DNA of 44,189 nt, taken from Microcaldota archaeon (lineage in GTDB: Archaea; Micrarchaeota; Micrarchaeia; Anstonellales; Bilamarchaeaceae). Positions 14,410 to 22,860 of this stretch are shown one piece after another (positions within the stretch are counted from its first letter, which is position 1; each line of letters starts with the position of its first letter). Below the pieces are notes generated by a model. That model had not been told where the DNA came from. It ran no database searches and was given only the letters and a program-made list of their open reading frames with translations. The stretch spans positions 1 through 44,189 of the forward strand of contig JAFGCC010000019.1 in assembly GCA_016932815.1 (NCBI GenBank), written 5' to 3'. The position numbers and the translations under genes were made by a program.

Positions 14410-15708
14410 TTATTTTTTTACCCCAAGGATTTCCTTTGCGCGGTAAATTATCTTCTTCTCGTCTGCAACCAGCACGTTCCTCTCGCGCATCAGGATTTTC
14501 CCGTTGCAGATTACGCTGTTTACGGAAAACGGGAAAGTAGAATACACAATCTGGCTGATTACGTCGTTTAGGGGCGAGAATGCAAGGTGCGAGGTGGAAA
14601 GCAGGATGATATCCGCCTTGTTGCCCACCTTTATTTCACCTGTGTTCCCAAGGCGCAATGCCTTTGCCCCGTTCCTGGTTGCCATCGCAAACGCTTTTAG
14701 GTGGTCCATCGCGTGCGGGTCCTTGCGCTCCTCTTTCTGCATTAGGCAGGATAGGCGCGCCTGCTCGAACATGCTGAAATTGTAGTATGCCGCAACGTCG
14801 GTCCCCAGGCACACGTTTATTCCCTTTTTGAGCATATACGGGATATCCGGGGTTCCCGAAGCAAGGAGCATATTCGAGCCGGGGCAGTGGGAGATTGAAG
14901 CCTTCCTCTTTGCAATGAGGTCCAAATCCCCGCGCGAAGTCCACACGCAATGCGTTAAGAGCGCCCTCTCGTTTAGGAGCCCGAGCTTGTCTAAGTGCCG
15001 TATCACGCTTGTCTTGTATTGTTTTTTCTCCCATGCCACTTCCTCGCGGTTTTCCTGGGTGTGCGTCCTAAAGAGGACTCCGTATTTTTCGCAGAGCCTC
15101 TTGCACCCTTTGAGCAGCGGGTCCGTTGCGGTAATCGCAAATCTGGGAGTCACAGCGTAACTTAGGAGCCCGCCATTTTTCCCGTGCCATTTGCGCAGGA
15201 GCGATTCGCTCTCTTTTAGGCAGGTGTCGGTGTCCTGCTGCAATTCCGCCGGGGAATTCCGGTCCATCATGGTCTTGCCTATTACCGCACGGAACCCGAA
15301 CTGCTTTGCCGCCTTGAATGCCTCTTCCACATGGTATACGGAAGTGTAGTCTGACAGGGTGGTCACCCCGCAGTGGAGCATCTGCAAATAAGCGGCTTCC
15401 GCGCACGCCCGCGCCTTCTCCTTATCCAGCTCCCCCTCCCACTTCCAGATGTATTTTTTTAGCCATTCTAGAAGGCTCTCATCCGCTGTTAGCCCCTGGG
15501 TTGCAATCTGGTAGGAGTGCATGTGCGAGTCCACGAATCCCGGGCAGATTATGCGGCTGTGCGCCCCTATGGAATCCTCAAAAGAATACTTCTTCTGCAT
15601 CTCTTCTCTGGGGCCCATATCCATTATTTTGTCCTTTTCTATCGCCAGAGAATAGTTCTCCTTAATCCCTTCCGAAGTTATTACCCATCCGCCCCACGCC
15701 TCGTACAT
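14410..15708 (-). CDS. Metal-dependent amidohydrolase (guanine deaminase/MTA-SAH deaminase type)
   Basis: From the ATG at 15708 the protein has 432 residues. A small N-terminal beta domain leads to GFVDSHMHSYQ (metal HxH), then RTHTQENREEV (metal His), LTHCVW (metal His) and LGTDVAAYYN (metal Asp): the full mononuclear amidohydrolase set. The HTQEN motif and QIATQGL loop resemble guanine deaminases and related aminohydrolases; MTA/SAH deaminase is the main alternative. The ATG at 15732 is rejected because a TATA-like AGATATTAATT lies about 30 bases before 15708. A 14-bp palindrome sits between TATA box and ATG. Confidence 0.8.
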   Translation of the reverse strand: MYEAWGGWVITSEGIKENYSLAIEKDKIMDMGPREEMQKKYSFEDSIGAHSRIICPGFVDSHMHSYQIATQGLTADESLLEWLKKYIWKWEGELDKEKARACAEAAYLQMLHCGVTTLSDYTSVYHVEEAFKAAKQFGFRAVIGKTMMDRNSPAELQQDTDTCLKESESLLRKWHGKNGGLLSYAVTPRFAITATDPLLKGCKRLCEKYGVLFRTHTQENREEVAWEKKQYKTSVIRHLDKLGLLNERALLTHCVWTSRGDLDLIAKRKASISHCPGSNMLLASGTPDIPYMLKKGINVCLGTDVAAYYNFSMFEQARLSCLMQKEERKDPHAMDHLKAFAMATRNGAKALRLGNTGEIKVGNKADIILLSTSHLAFSPLNDVISQIVYSTFPFSVNSVICNGKILMRERNVLVADEKKIIYRAKEILGVKK

Positions 15709-15710
15709 AC

Positions 15711-15724
15711 TTTCCCATGGGAAA
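15711..15724. promoter_or_regulatory. Palindromic probable operator before the amidohydrolase
   Basis: TTTCCCATGGGAAA is a perfect 14-bp palindrome. It ends three bases before the favoured ATG (15708) and lies downstream of the TATA-like element, where a bound repressor would block initiation. Confidence 0.45.
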
Positions 15725-15801
15725 AGAAGCAATTAATATCTTTCCACGGCCCAGGGGGCGCTTATATAGTGCGAACAACCAATATCTGCCCCAACCTGCG
15801 C

Positions 15802-16419
15802 CTATTTCCGGCCGTCTTCGTAGCGCACTTTTCTTCCTTCAACCACGAATCTCCCCCTTGAGAATTTAGCAACCACAGAGCGCATGGCCTTATGTTCAAA
15901 GGGAAGGATTTTTTCGCACACTTCGTCTGCGCTTTTGCAGTCGCGGATGTCCACGCAGGCCTGCTCGATTATGGGCCCAGTGTCGCACCCCCCATCGACA
16001 AAATGCACTGTGCATCCTGATACTTTTACCCCGTATTCGAATGCCTGCTTTTGCCCGTCCAATCCCGGAAAAGAGGGCAGGAGCGCCGGGTGTATGTTTA
16101 TTATCCGATGGAGGTAGGGAATGAGGAGTTCGTCGGTAATTATGCGCATGTATCCTGCTAGCACTATCAAGTCCGGAGAATAGGACCCAAGGGCTTCGCG
16201 TATTTTCAGGTTCATCTCCTCGCGGCTTGCGCACTCCTTGGGCGGTATCACGCGCGTGGGAATCCCGTTCTGCCTTGCGCGCTCAATTGCGTATGCATCC
16301 GGCTTGTCGGAGATTAGCACGACCACTTCTCCATCTATGTCCCCTTCCTTTATCCCGTCTATTATGCTCTGGAAGTTGGAGCCCCTTCCCGAAGCCAGAA
16401 CCGCTATCCTTATTCCCAT
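15802..16419 (-). CDS. purN: Phosphoribosylglycinamide formyltransferase
   Basis: It transfers a formyl group from 10-formyl-tetrahydrofolate to GAR in de novo purine synthesis. The 205-residue protein starts MGIRIAVLASGRGSNFQSII (phosphate loop). It contains the folate-site region LAGYMRIITDELL, the catalytic Asn-His-Asp in INIHPALLPSFPG, and SGCTVHFVDGGCDTGPII. The frame is open 32 codons upstream, but alignment to the family and the ATG at 16419 favour the short form. It belongs with the neighbouring folate genes. Confidence 0.95.
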   Translation of the reverse strand: MGIRIAVLASGRGSNFQSIIDGIKEGDIDGEVVVLISDKPDAYAIERARQNGIPTRVIPPKECASREEMNLKIREALGSYSPDLIVLAGYMRIITDELLIPYLHRIINIHPALLPSFPGLDGQKQAFEYGVKVSGCTVHFVDGGCDTGPIIEQACVDIRDCKSADEVCEKILPFEHKAMRSVVAKFSRGRFVVEGRKVRYEDGRK

Positions 16420-16550
16420 ATCCACATTTCTATTCGGAAGTAAATTAAATGGTTTGGAGGGCATAGGGAACGCGGGTTCCGCCGCCTCAACCCCCCTCTT
16501 CAAAAATCCCGTCAATCGTTCCCCCGGTAATGAAAACCCTTATTCCGCCC

Positions 16551-17099
16551 TCATTTTTCAATCCGTATTATCTCCCGCTCGGTAACCACGATGTCCATCG
16601 GAACGTCGTGGGTTTCGTTGGGTATTTTTTCCACCAACTGGAAATCAAAGCATATTCCTACGTTTACGCATTCTTTGTCTTTTAGGTAGCGGTCGTAATA
16701 GCCGCCGCCCATCCCTATCCTGTGCCCGAACTTGTCGAACACCACCCCCGGAACGATTACCATGTCAACATGGCGCCTCTCGGGCTTTTCCAGGGGTTCT
16801 GGAATCCCGTATTTCCCCCGCCCCAACTCATCGGATTCCCCGTAGAGGACCAGGCACATGGCCCCGCCCTCTCTTACTACGGGCACGCACACGTCCTTGC
16901 CCGCCTTCCTTGCAGCTTCTATAATCCCCGCGGTATCCACTTCCCCGTTAACCGGAAGGTAGGCCGCGACCACTCCCGCACCCAGGAATTCATCTAGCCC
17001 AAGGAGCTTCTGTGCAATCCGGAGGCTCTTCCCCTTTTGCTCCGCAGCGGGCTGTGCCTTCCTTTTTGCGAGTATCTCATTTCTCAGCGAGCGCTTCAT
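16551..17099 (-). CDS. 5-formyltetrahydrofolate cyclo-ligase
   Basis: It converts 5-formyl-THF to 5,10-methenyl-THF with ATP. The 182-residue protein has the typical basic N-terminus (KRSLRNEILAKRKAQ), VAAYLPVNGEVDT, GKYGIPEP, VPGVVFDKFGHRIGMGGGYYDRYL (ATP/folate signature, about 115-139) and a terminal EREIIRI strand. Its ATG overlaps the folC stop in ATGA, so the two are translationally coupled. Confidence 0.94.
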   Translation of the reverse strand: MKRSLRNEILAKRKAQPAAEQKGKSLRIAQKLLGLDEFLGAGVVAAYLPVNGEVDTAGIIEAARKAGKDVCVPVVREGGAMCLVLYGESDELGRGKYGIPEPLEKPERRHVDMVIVPGVVFDKFGHRIGMGGGYYDRYLKDKECVNVGICFDFQLVEKIPNETHDVPMDIVVTEREIIRIEK

Positions 17100-18346
17100 G
17101 ATTCTCCCTTCCTCATTGCCGCATACGCTTCCTCCATCATATAAATTGAGCCGGTAATTAAAACCATTCTCCCTTCCCCCGCAAGCCCCCTTGCAAATTC
17201 TATTGCATCCGCAACGCTCCTAGAAGCATAGGATTCCGCGTATTCCTTCCCGATTTCGAGCAGCTCCTCAGGCTCTTCTGCCCGCTCATTATCGGCAGGC
17301 TTGCAGAAAACGAAAACCGAAACCCTCTCCCCAAGCGCGCGCAGCATCTCCTTCCAATCCTTGTCCTTCATGCAGGCAAACACGCAGATAATCTCCTTCT
17401 CCCCAAAAACCGGGAGCGAATCAACCATCGCTTTCACCCCCGCGGGGTTGTGCGCGGCATCGGCAACAACAAGCGGCTCTTCCAAAAGAACTTCCATCCT
17501 CCCCCTAATCCGCGCCCCCAGGAGCCCCGCCCTTATCGCATCCGCGGAGCAGCCCAAACTGTGCGCGGCGCAAATTGCCAGGCACGCATTGCGCACCTGG
17601 AAATCCCCAAGCATCCTAATTTCCAAGCCCCCAATCTCCGCTTCCCCCGAATAATCAAAAGCCGTCCCCCCAATCCCTTTTCGGATTGCCCTCCCCTCAA
17701 AATCCTCCCCGTAAACTAGGAGGTTGAGCCCCCGCTTCCTAGCTTCGCTCCTTATTTTCTCAAGCCCAAGCGATGCCCCGGTAATCGCAAGCCCACTCTT
17801 CATTATGCCCGCTTTCTCAAAAGCAATAGAATCAATTTCCGAACCCAGCCATTTTGTGTGCTCAAGCCCGATTGAAGCGACAATGGCAACTTCCTCCCTG
17901 GCAACGTTGACAGCATCCAGCCTTCCCCCCATCCCAACCTCCATTACCGCATAATCAACGGAGTTCTCCGCAAAGTAGCGGTATGCGCACGCGGCAACCG
18001 CTTCAAAGTAGGTGATCATTCTCCCTTCTCCCTCCCCAAGCCACTTTTTCACTTCCCCTTCCAGCCCCAGGGCTTCCGAATCGGGAATCTCCTTCCCGTT
18101 TATCATTATGCGCTCATTGAAGCGCAGAAGGTGCGGGGAGTAGAAGCTTCCCACTTTATGATTGCAAGAGCGCAAAATGGAGCTTAGGAACGATGTAGTG
18201 GAGCCCTTCCCGTTTGTTCCCCCAATCAGGATAACCTTCATTTTGTCCTGCGGGTTCCCCCAGGATTCAAGGAGCGCAGAAACCCGCCCAAGCCCCGGCT
18301 GAGAACCGAATTTCTCCAAGAATGCAAACGGCGCCTCCTTCTCCAT
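17096..18346 (-). CDS. folC: Folylpolyglutamate/dihydrofolate synthase (Mur ligase family)
   Basis: It adds glutamate to folates. Starting at the ATG at 18346 (MEKEAPFAFLEKFG), the protein has 416 residues. It contains GRVSALLESWGNP, the P-loop GGTNGKGSTT, FYSPHLLRFNERI, VMEVGMGGRLDAVN, SIGLEHTKWLG and DAAHNPAG, all typical of FolC. The open frame runs 37 codons further upstream with a basic, low-similarity sequence that is probably not translated. FolC is uncommon in archaea that use methanopterin, so its presence with MTHFS, PurN, GlyA and FolD points to true folates. Confidence 0.92.
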   Translation of the reverse strand: MEKEAPFAFLEKFGSQPGLGRVSALLESWGNPQDKMKVILIGGTNGKGSTTSFLSSILRSCNHKVGSFYSPHLLRFNERIMINGKEIPDSEALGLEGEVKKWLGEGEGRMITYFEAVAACAYRYFAENSVDYAVMEVGMGGRLDAVNVAREEVAIVASIGLEHTKWLGSEIDSIAFEKAGIMKSGLAITGASLGLEKIRSEARKRGLNLLVYGEDFEGRAIRKGIGGTAFDYSGEAEIGGLEIRMLGDFQVRNACLAICAAHSLGCSADAIRAGLLGARIRGRMEVLLEEPLVVADAAHNPAGVKAMVDSLPVFGEKEIICVFACMKDKDWKEMLRALGERVSVFVFCKPADNERAEEPEELLEIGKEYAESYASRSVADAIEFARGLAGEGRMVLITGSIYMMEEAYAAMRKGES

Positions 18347-18468
18347 GCGGTCAGTCCTCCATCGTCTTTTAGCGGGCTTCTGGTGCCTGCCGAGTACCCG
18401 CATTCTTCTGCCCCAATCCCTTTTAATTGATGTGCCCACCCTCGGACATTTGCCCACAAACCACCACC

Positions 18469-18476
18469 TTTATAAA
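18469..18476 (+). promoter_or_regulatory. TATA box for the 60-residue ORF
   Basis: TTTATAAA ends 24 bases before the ATG at 18500, the spacing expected for an archaeal leaderless transcript. Confidence 0.55.
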
Positions 18477-18499
18477 CACTTCCCTACACATATAACAAC

Positions 18500-18682
18500 A
18501 TGGGGAAATACGGGAAAAACCCGGAAATCCCCAAATCCCGCTTCTCAATTGCAGAGAAGGCCGGAACCGCCCGGGGAAGCCCTCAATCCCCCCGGGATGG
18601 AAACCGGCGCAGTGATGCCACTCCTGGGGTTTCTCCAGTCAGGAGAGATTCCGGGGGCAGCATCCATATTTCCCCTTTTTAA
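18500..18682 (+). CDS. Small hypothetical protein, 60 residues
   Basis: The peptide (MGKYGKNPEIPKSRFS at the start, SGGSIHISPF at the end) is basic and rich in Gly, Pro, Ser and Arg, so probably disordered. No family recognised. The main support is a TATA box at ideal leaderless spacing. The stretch contains several GC-rich self-complementary segments, so an RNA gene is an alternative. Confidence 0.4.
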   Translation: MGKYGKNPEIPKSRFSIAEKAGTARGSPQSPRDGNRRSDATPGVSPVRRDSGGSIHISPF

Positions 18683-18825
18683 ACCTCCCGACGAAGAAAG
18701 GGGAATCCGCGCACTTCTGATTTTTAAATGAGGAATCCCTCTTTTTCAACGTCGTTAATCGGCGTATTTTTGCCCACGAAGTGAACAAGCGCGTATTTAA
18801 TCCATGGTGCATATACGCAGCAAAG

Positions 18826-18842
18826 ATGCAGGGTTCCTGCAT
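18826..18842 (+). promoter_or_regulatory. Leader hairpin upstream of the 10-codon ORF
   Basis: ATGCAGG-GTT-CCTGCAT is a perfect 7-bp stem with a 3-base loop. It ends 18 bases before the Shine-Dalgarno sequence at 18861 and so lies in the probable leader of the short ORF. Confidence 0.4.
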
Positions 18843-18860
18843 ACTCATGCCTTCTTTGAA

Positions 18861-18869
18861 GAGGAGGTG
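18861..18869 (+). promoter_or_regulatory. Strong Shine-Dalgarno sequence
   Basis: GAGGAGGTG (continuing GA) closely complements the 3' end of archaeal 16S rRNA. It is spaced 5 bases from the ATG at 18875, among the strongest ribosome-binding sites I noticed in this window. Confidence 0.65.
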
Positions 18870-18874
18870 AAAAC

Positions 18875-18907
18875 ATGGCAAAAAAGAAACCGAAGCCGAA
18901 AGCATAA
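18875..18907 (+). CDS. Ten-residue lysine/proline peptide MAKKKPKPKA
   Basis: A complete 10-codon ORF lies directly after the strong Shine-Dalgarno site and ends in TAA. The downstream sequence has no continuing ORF and soon becomes pyrimidine-rich (about 18932-18959), which suggests termination. It could be a tiny basic ribosome-associated peptide, a leader peptide or the start of a decayed gene. Its length prevents homology judgement. Confidence 0.4.
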   Translation: MAKKKPKPKA

Positions 18908-19010
18908 CCCTAAGCGCAACGGATTTGCACAGTTTCTTTTTTCCTTTCCTTTTTTTCCAAAACCGCATGCGGGGATGCCCCTCTGTGGGTGGCGTTCTTC
19001 CCCATTCCCC

Positions 19011-19607
19011 CTACCGGGTAATAGCGGACAAAAGCTCATACGCCCTTGCAGTATCCTTCTCCCTTACAGCTAGCAGCGTGTTCGTGTAGCAGGAGATGAA
19101 TTCCAGGACGTTTATCCCCTCGTGCGCAAGCGCGTTTAAGACGAATGCGACAACTCCGGGCGTCTCCTCTATGTCCACGGGGCTCCTTATCGTAATCAGG
19201 TTGAGGTTGCGCGTTGTGCGCACAAGCCCCTGCAACTTCTTTTTCCCCCCGAATTCCCCCTCCTCAAGCAGGTAAACGTAGTATTCCCCGCTTTTTGCCT
19301 GCGAAATCGGCTTGACATCCAGCTTCCGTGAAGAAACCACCGCCGCCACCTTGGTCTCAACTAAAATCGTGCTCCCCCGTAGCACTTTTAGCATCTTGTC
19401 CTCCCCCTCAATCTCGGTGTCCCCAAGCTTGCGCGAAATCCGAATCAGCGCCGCCTTAACCGCGCTGAAGCTTTTTTTGGGAATCCCAAGCTCGTGCATG
19501 ACCATGCGTGAGAGGGAACTGTGGTTCATTATCCCGTATTTTAGGCCTTCGCGCAAGGAAGGCTTCCCCTTGACATATAGCCAGACCAGGTCGCTTATTT
19601 TCTCCAT
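19011..19607 (-). CDS. ACT-domain regulatory protein
   Basis: The protein has 198 residues. The N-terminal half carries HTH-like helices (SLREGLKYGIMNHSSLSRMVMHEL and FSAVKAALIRISRKL). The C-terminal half holds two ACT-like folds, the clearest being IRSPVDIEETPGVVAFVLNALAHEGINVLEFISCYTN, similar to aspartate-kinase ACT modules. Such archaeal proteins are probably amino-acid-responsive regulators. A perfect inverted repeat lies between the TATA box and ATG of its own gene and may mean autoregulation. Confidence 0.8.
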   Translation of the reverse strand: MEKISDLVWLYVKGKPSLREGLKYGIMNHSSLSRMVMHELGIPKKSFSAVKAALIRISRKLGDTEIEGEDKMLKVLRGSTILVETKVAAVVSSRKLDVKPISQAKSGEYYVYLLEEGEFGGKKKLQGLVRTTRNLNLITIRSPVDIEETPGVVAFVLNALAHEGINVLEFISCYTNTLLAVREKDTARAYELLSAITR

Positions 19608-19608
19608 A

Positions 19609-19626
19609 TTGCCCCATTTGGGGCAA
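19609..19626. promoter_or_regulatory. Inverted-repeat operator at the ACT-gene start
   Basis: TTGCCCC-ATTT-GGGGCAA is a perfect 7-bp inverted repeat directly before the ATG (19607). It lies downstream of a minus-strand TTTATAATC TATA box (about 19630-19638), so it covers the expected transcription start. Confidence 0.5.
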
Positions 19627-19714
19627 ACCGATTATAAACAGGACATATCTGCCTTCATGCGGGAAATCGCGGAACAGGATGAATGAACCCGGCCCGCCTC
19701 CGGCTATGGGCACA

Positions 19715-19722
19715 TTATAAAA
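19715..19722 (+). promoter_or_regulatory. TATA box of gatDE
   Basis: TTATAAAA lies 37-44 bases before the ATG at 19759 and only 4 bases before another in-frame ATG at 19726. The upstream ATG would precede the transcription start, so 19759 is the gatD start. Confidence 0.6.
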
Positions 19723-19758
19723 CATATGCCGGTTATCAATAAGGCAGGGTGCACACTA

Positions 19759-21012
19759 ATGAAGCTCAATCGTGCGAAAATCACAAAAGGGGGAGAGGAA
19801 TACGAAGGATTAATCCTCCCCTCCTCAAACGACGAGAAAATCGTGCTGAAACTTGATATAGGATACAACATGGGCATAAAGCGCGAAGGCGCAAAAGTAG
19901 AAATCCTAGGAGAATTGGCAATCAATCCTGGCCCGGAAGAGCCGCAGCAGGAGCGGGGAGAAATCGCAATCCTCTCTATGGGCGGGACGATTTGCTCACG
20001 GGTGGAATACAAGACCGGTGCAGTGTATCCAAGCACCAACCCCCGCGACCTGATGCGCAACCTCCCGGAACTAGAAAGAATATGCAGCTTCCACACCAAG
20101 TCCCTATACGCAATGCTCTCCGAAGACCTCTGCCCCTCCCACTGGGTGGGCGCCGCGGAAGCTGCAAAGGAGGAAATAGAAAAAGGGGCAAAAGGAGTCC
20201 TGATCCTGCATGGGACAGACACAATCCACTATTCTGCTTCCGCCCTCTCGTATATGCTCCGCGACACCCCCGTCCCGGTAATATTCGTGGGGGCGCAAAG
20301 GAGCCCGGACCGCCCTTCAAGCGATGCGAGGCTCAACCTCCTGAATGCGGCATACCTTGCAAAGGAGGGAAACATAGCGCACGTGGGCTTGTGCATGCAC
20401 GCAAACACGAACGATTCGTACTGCGAATTCCACAATGGGACCAGGGTGCGCAAGATGCACACTTCGGCCAGGGACGCTTTCCGCTCAATAGGCGCGCCCC
20501 CGCTTGCAAGAGTGGAGTTTGATAAAAACAGGATTGAGGAGCTCTCCCCATGCAAAAAGCGCGGGGGAAAGCTCAAATTTGATTCTAGAATAAGCGATAA
20601 CGTGGCTCTAATCTACGCCCATCCGGGGATAAAGCCCAGGCTCATAGATTCGCTTGGAGATTACGACGGAGTTGTGTTTGCGGGGACCGGCCTTGGCCAT
20701 GTTCCCACAAACTCGTTCAACACCGAAGGCGCAAACAGCATACTCCCCCAGATAAAGTCGCTGTGCGATTCGGGCGTAGTAGTGGCGATGTCGAGCCAGT
20801 GCATAGAAGGGAGGCTCAACATGAACGTTTATACCGCGGGCAGGTTGCTTCGCGAAGCGGGCGTAATAGGGAGCGGCGCAGACTGGACTCCAGAAGCCGC
20901 ATACACCAAGCTCTGCTGGGTGCTGGGGCACCAGAAAGATGCAAAGAAGGCAAAAGAGGAAATGCTCATGCCGCTTGCAGGCGAAATAACAACCAGGAGC
21001 GTGGTAGAATGA
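19759..21012 (+). CDS. gatD: Glutamyl-tRNA(Gln) amidotransferase subunit D
   Basis: GatD is the asparaginase-type glutaminase that feeds ammonia to GatE for converting Glu-tRNA(Gln) to Gln-tRNA(Gln). From 19759 it has 417 residues. A small N-terminal beta domain (YEGLILPSSNDEKIVLKL) precedes an L-asparaginase fold with the nucleophile Thr in SMGGTICSRVEY, the second catalytic triad part in LHGTDTIHYSASAL, and GTGLGHVP and SSQCIEGRLNMNVYTAGR near the end. Its stop overlaps the gatE ATG by 4 bases. GatDE occurs only in archaea. Confidence 0.96.
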   Translation: MKLNRAKITKGGEEYEGLILPSSNDEKIVLKLDIGYNMGIKREGAKVEILGELAINPGPEEPQQERGEIAILSMGGTICSRVEYKTGAVYPSTNPRDLMRNLPELERICSFHTKSLYAMLSEDLCPSHWVGAAEAAKEEIEKGAKGVLILHGTDTIHYSASALSYMLRDTPVPVIFVGAQRSPDRPSSDARLNLLNAAYLAKEGNIAHVGLCMHANTNDSYCEFHNGTRVRKMHTSARDAFRSIGAPPLARVEFDKNRIEELSPCKKRGGKLKFDSRISDNVALIYAHPGIKPRLIDSLGDYDGVVFAGTGLGHVPTNSFNTEGANSILPQIKSLCDSGVVVAMSSQCIEGRLNMNVYTAGRLLREAGVIGSGADWTPEAAYTKLCWVLGHQKDAKKAKEEMLMPLAGEITTRSVVE

Positions 21013-22787
21013 AGTGCGGAATAGAAATCCACCAGCGCCTCGATACCGGAAAGCTATTTTGCAGGTGCCCCTCAAGCCTCTGCGAAGGCGAAGAGCCCGA
21101 CCTGAGGGTAAAGCGCAACCTGCGCGCAAGCAAGTCGGAGGTGGGCGAAATAGACCGCGCCGCATTCCTGGAGCAGGAGAAGCTCCTGGATTTCGAATAC
21201 GAGTTCTTCAACAAGTGCTGCTGCCTAGTGGAACTAGACGAGGAGCCTCCGCACGACATAAACCCGGATGCGCTAAAGCTCGCACTTGGAATCTGCCAGC
21301 AGCTCAATATGCACGTTGTGGACGAAGCCCACGTAATGAGGAAAATAATCGTGGACGGGAGCAACGTTTCGGGCTTCCAGCGCACCTGCCTCCTTGCAAT
21401 CGGAGGACACATAGAAACCTCCGAAGGAAAAGTGGGAATAGGCACAATAGCGATAGAAGAAGAGAGCGCGGGCATCCTAGATGGCGAAGAAGGAGTCAAG
21501 AGGTACAGGCTTGACCGCCTTGGGATTCCCCTAATTGAGCTTGCAACCGAGCCGGACATAAAGAGCCCGGAGCATTGCCGCGAAGTGGCCGAAAAAATAG
21601 GCATGATCCTCCGCGCAACCGGAAAAGCCGCGCGGGGCCTGGGAACAATCCGCCAGGACATAAACGTCTCAATCCCGGAAGGCGCAAGGGTTGAAATCAA
21701 GGGCGTGCAGGACCTAAAGTCCATCCCATTGATAGTGGAAACCGAAGTAAAAAGGCAAGAGGCGCTGGTTTTGCTCCTAGGAAAGCTCAAGGGCGTGAAG
21801 CCGGAGGAAAACCCGAAGGAGGCGGACCTCACAAAAGTGTTCGCGCAAACCTCCTCTGCGCTAATTAGGCGGGGAATAGGTGCGGGGCACAGCATAATGG
21901 GAATGCTCCTAAAGGGAAATGCAGGGCTTCTTGCAACCGAACTCCAGCCCGGAAGGAGGTATGGGACCGAGCTCTCCGATTACGCTAAGACCGCGGGGGT
22001 AAAGGGCATAATCCACTCGGATGAAGACCTCTCCAAATACAAAATCGGCACGGCGGAAGCGGATGCCGTGCGCAAGAGCCTGGGCGCAAAAGAGGATGAT
22101 GCGTTCGTGCTCGTAGTTGCTCCCGAAGGGACTGCACGGATGGCGCTAGCAAGGGTCGCAACCCGCGCCGTCATGCGCGAAGTCCCTGGGGAAACGAGGA
22201 AGGCGAACCAGGATGGCACCACATCGTATATGCGCCCGCTGCCGGGAAGGGCGAGGATGTATCCGGAAACCGACATTCCCGTATTGGAGCTAGGCGAGTC
22301 CCTGCTTGAAGATTCCCGCAAATACACAGGCGAAGGGCTTGAGGCGAAAGAGGAGAAGCTCGCCTCGTTATTGAATCCGCAGATGGCAAAGAGGATGCTC
22401 AAATCCAGGAACCTCGGCGTTTTTGAGGAATTAGTGGAGATGGGGGTTGAGCCGATGCTTGCAGCATCAACCCTGGAAGACACTCTCGTGGCGCTTAGGA
22501 GGGGGGGAGTTGAAATTTCTGATATCAGAGGGACGATGGAGGAACTCTTCTCCTATTACCTAAAAGGGAGTTTCGCAAAATCCGCAATCATAGAAATCCT
22601 GCCAGCATTGATGCAGGGCAAGAAGGTCCCTGAAATCCTAGATGAGCGGCAGCTCCACAAAATCTCAGGCGGCGAACTTGCAAAGCTCCTAGAAGAGCAC
22701 AAGGGGAACATGGGAGAGCTAATGCGGAACTACCGCCTGAGGGTGGACGCAAAGGAAGTGCAGGAACTCCTTGCAAAGCGCGTGTGA
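21009..22787 (+). CDS. gatE: Glutamyl-tRNA(Gln) amidotransferase subunit E
   Basis: GatE is the tRNA-dependent kinase/amidase subunit. The 592-residue protein begins MKCGIEIHQRLDTGKLFCRC. It has the GatB/E cradle motifs (DEEPPHDINPDALKLAL; KIIVDGSNVSGFQRT; RLGIPLIELATEPDI; ARVEIKGVQDL), an AspRS-like insertion (GTELSDYAKTAGVKGIIHSDED) and a C-terminal YqeY-like helical tail that binds tRNA. It follows gatD in ATGA overlap. The longer upstream frame lies inside gatD and is rejected. Confidence 0.96.
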   Translation: MKCGIEIHQRLDTGKLFCRCPSSLCEGEEPDLRVKRNLRASKSEVGEIDRAAFLEQEKLLDFEYEFFNKCCCLVELDEEPPHDINPDALKLALGICQQLNMHVVDEAHVMRKIIVDGSNVSGFQRTCLLAIGGHIETSEGKVGIGTIAIEEESAGILDGEEGVKRYRLDRLGIPLIELATEPDIKSPEHCREVAEKIGMILRATGKAARGLGTIRQDINVSIPEGARVEIKGVQDLKSIPLIVETEVKRQEALVLLLGKLKGVKPEENPKEADLTKVFAQTSSALIRRGIGAGHSIMGMLLKGNAGLLATELQPGRRYGTELSDYAKTAGVKGIIHSDEDLSKYKIGTAEADAVRKSLGAKEDDAFVLVVAPEGTARMALARVATRAVMREVPGETRKANQDGTTSYMRPLPGRARMYPETDIPVLELGESLLEDSRKYTGEGLEAKEEKLASLLNPQMAKRMLKSRNLGVFEELVEMGVEPMLAASTLEDTLVALRRGGVEISDIRGTMEELFSYYLKGSFAKSAIIEILPALMQGKKVPEILDERQLHKISGGELAKLLEEHKGNMGELMRNYRLRVDAKEVQELLAKRV

Positions 22788-22860
22788 GTTCCGCACATTC
22801 CTCCAAACGTTCTCCGGGCGCTCCTAGCCGCATCCTGCGCCTCCAGGCCCCCATCGATAA

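Noticed and set aside
18639-18968. Minus-strand open frame of 109 codons
   Set aside because: It is antisense to the strong Shine-Dalgarno/short ORF unit, starts in a pyrimidine-rich tract and encodes no recognisable protein.
20763-21008. 82-codon extension of GatE
   Set aside because: It lies entirely inside gatD in another frame. The ATG at 21009 overlaps the gatD stop and begins the conserved GatE sequence.
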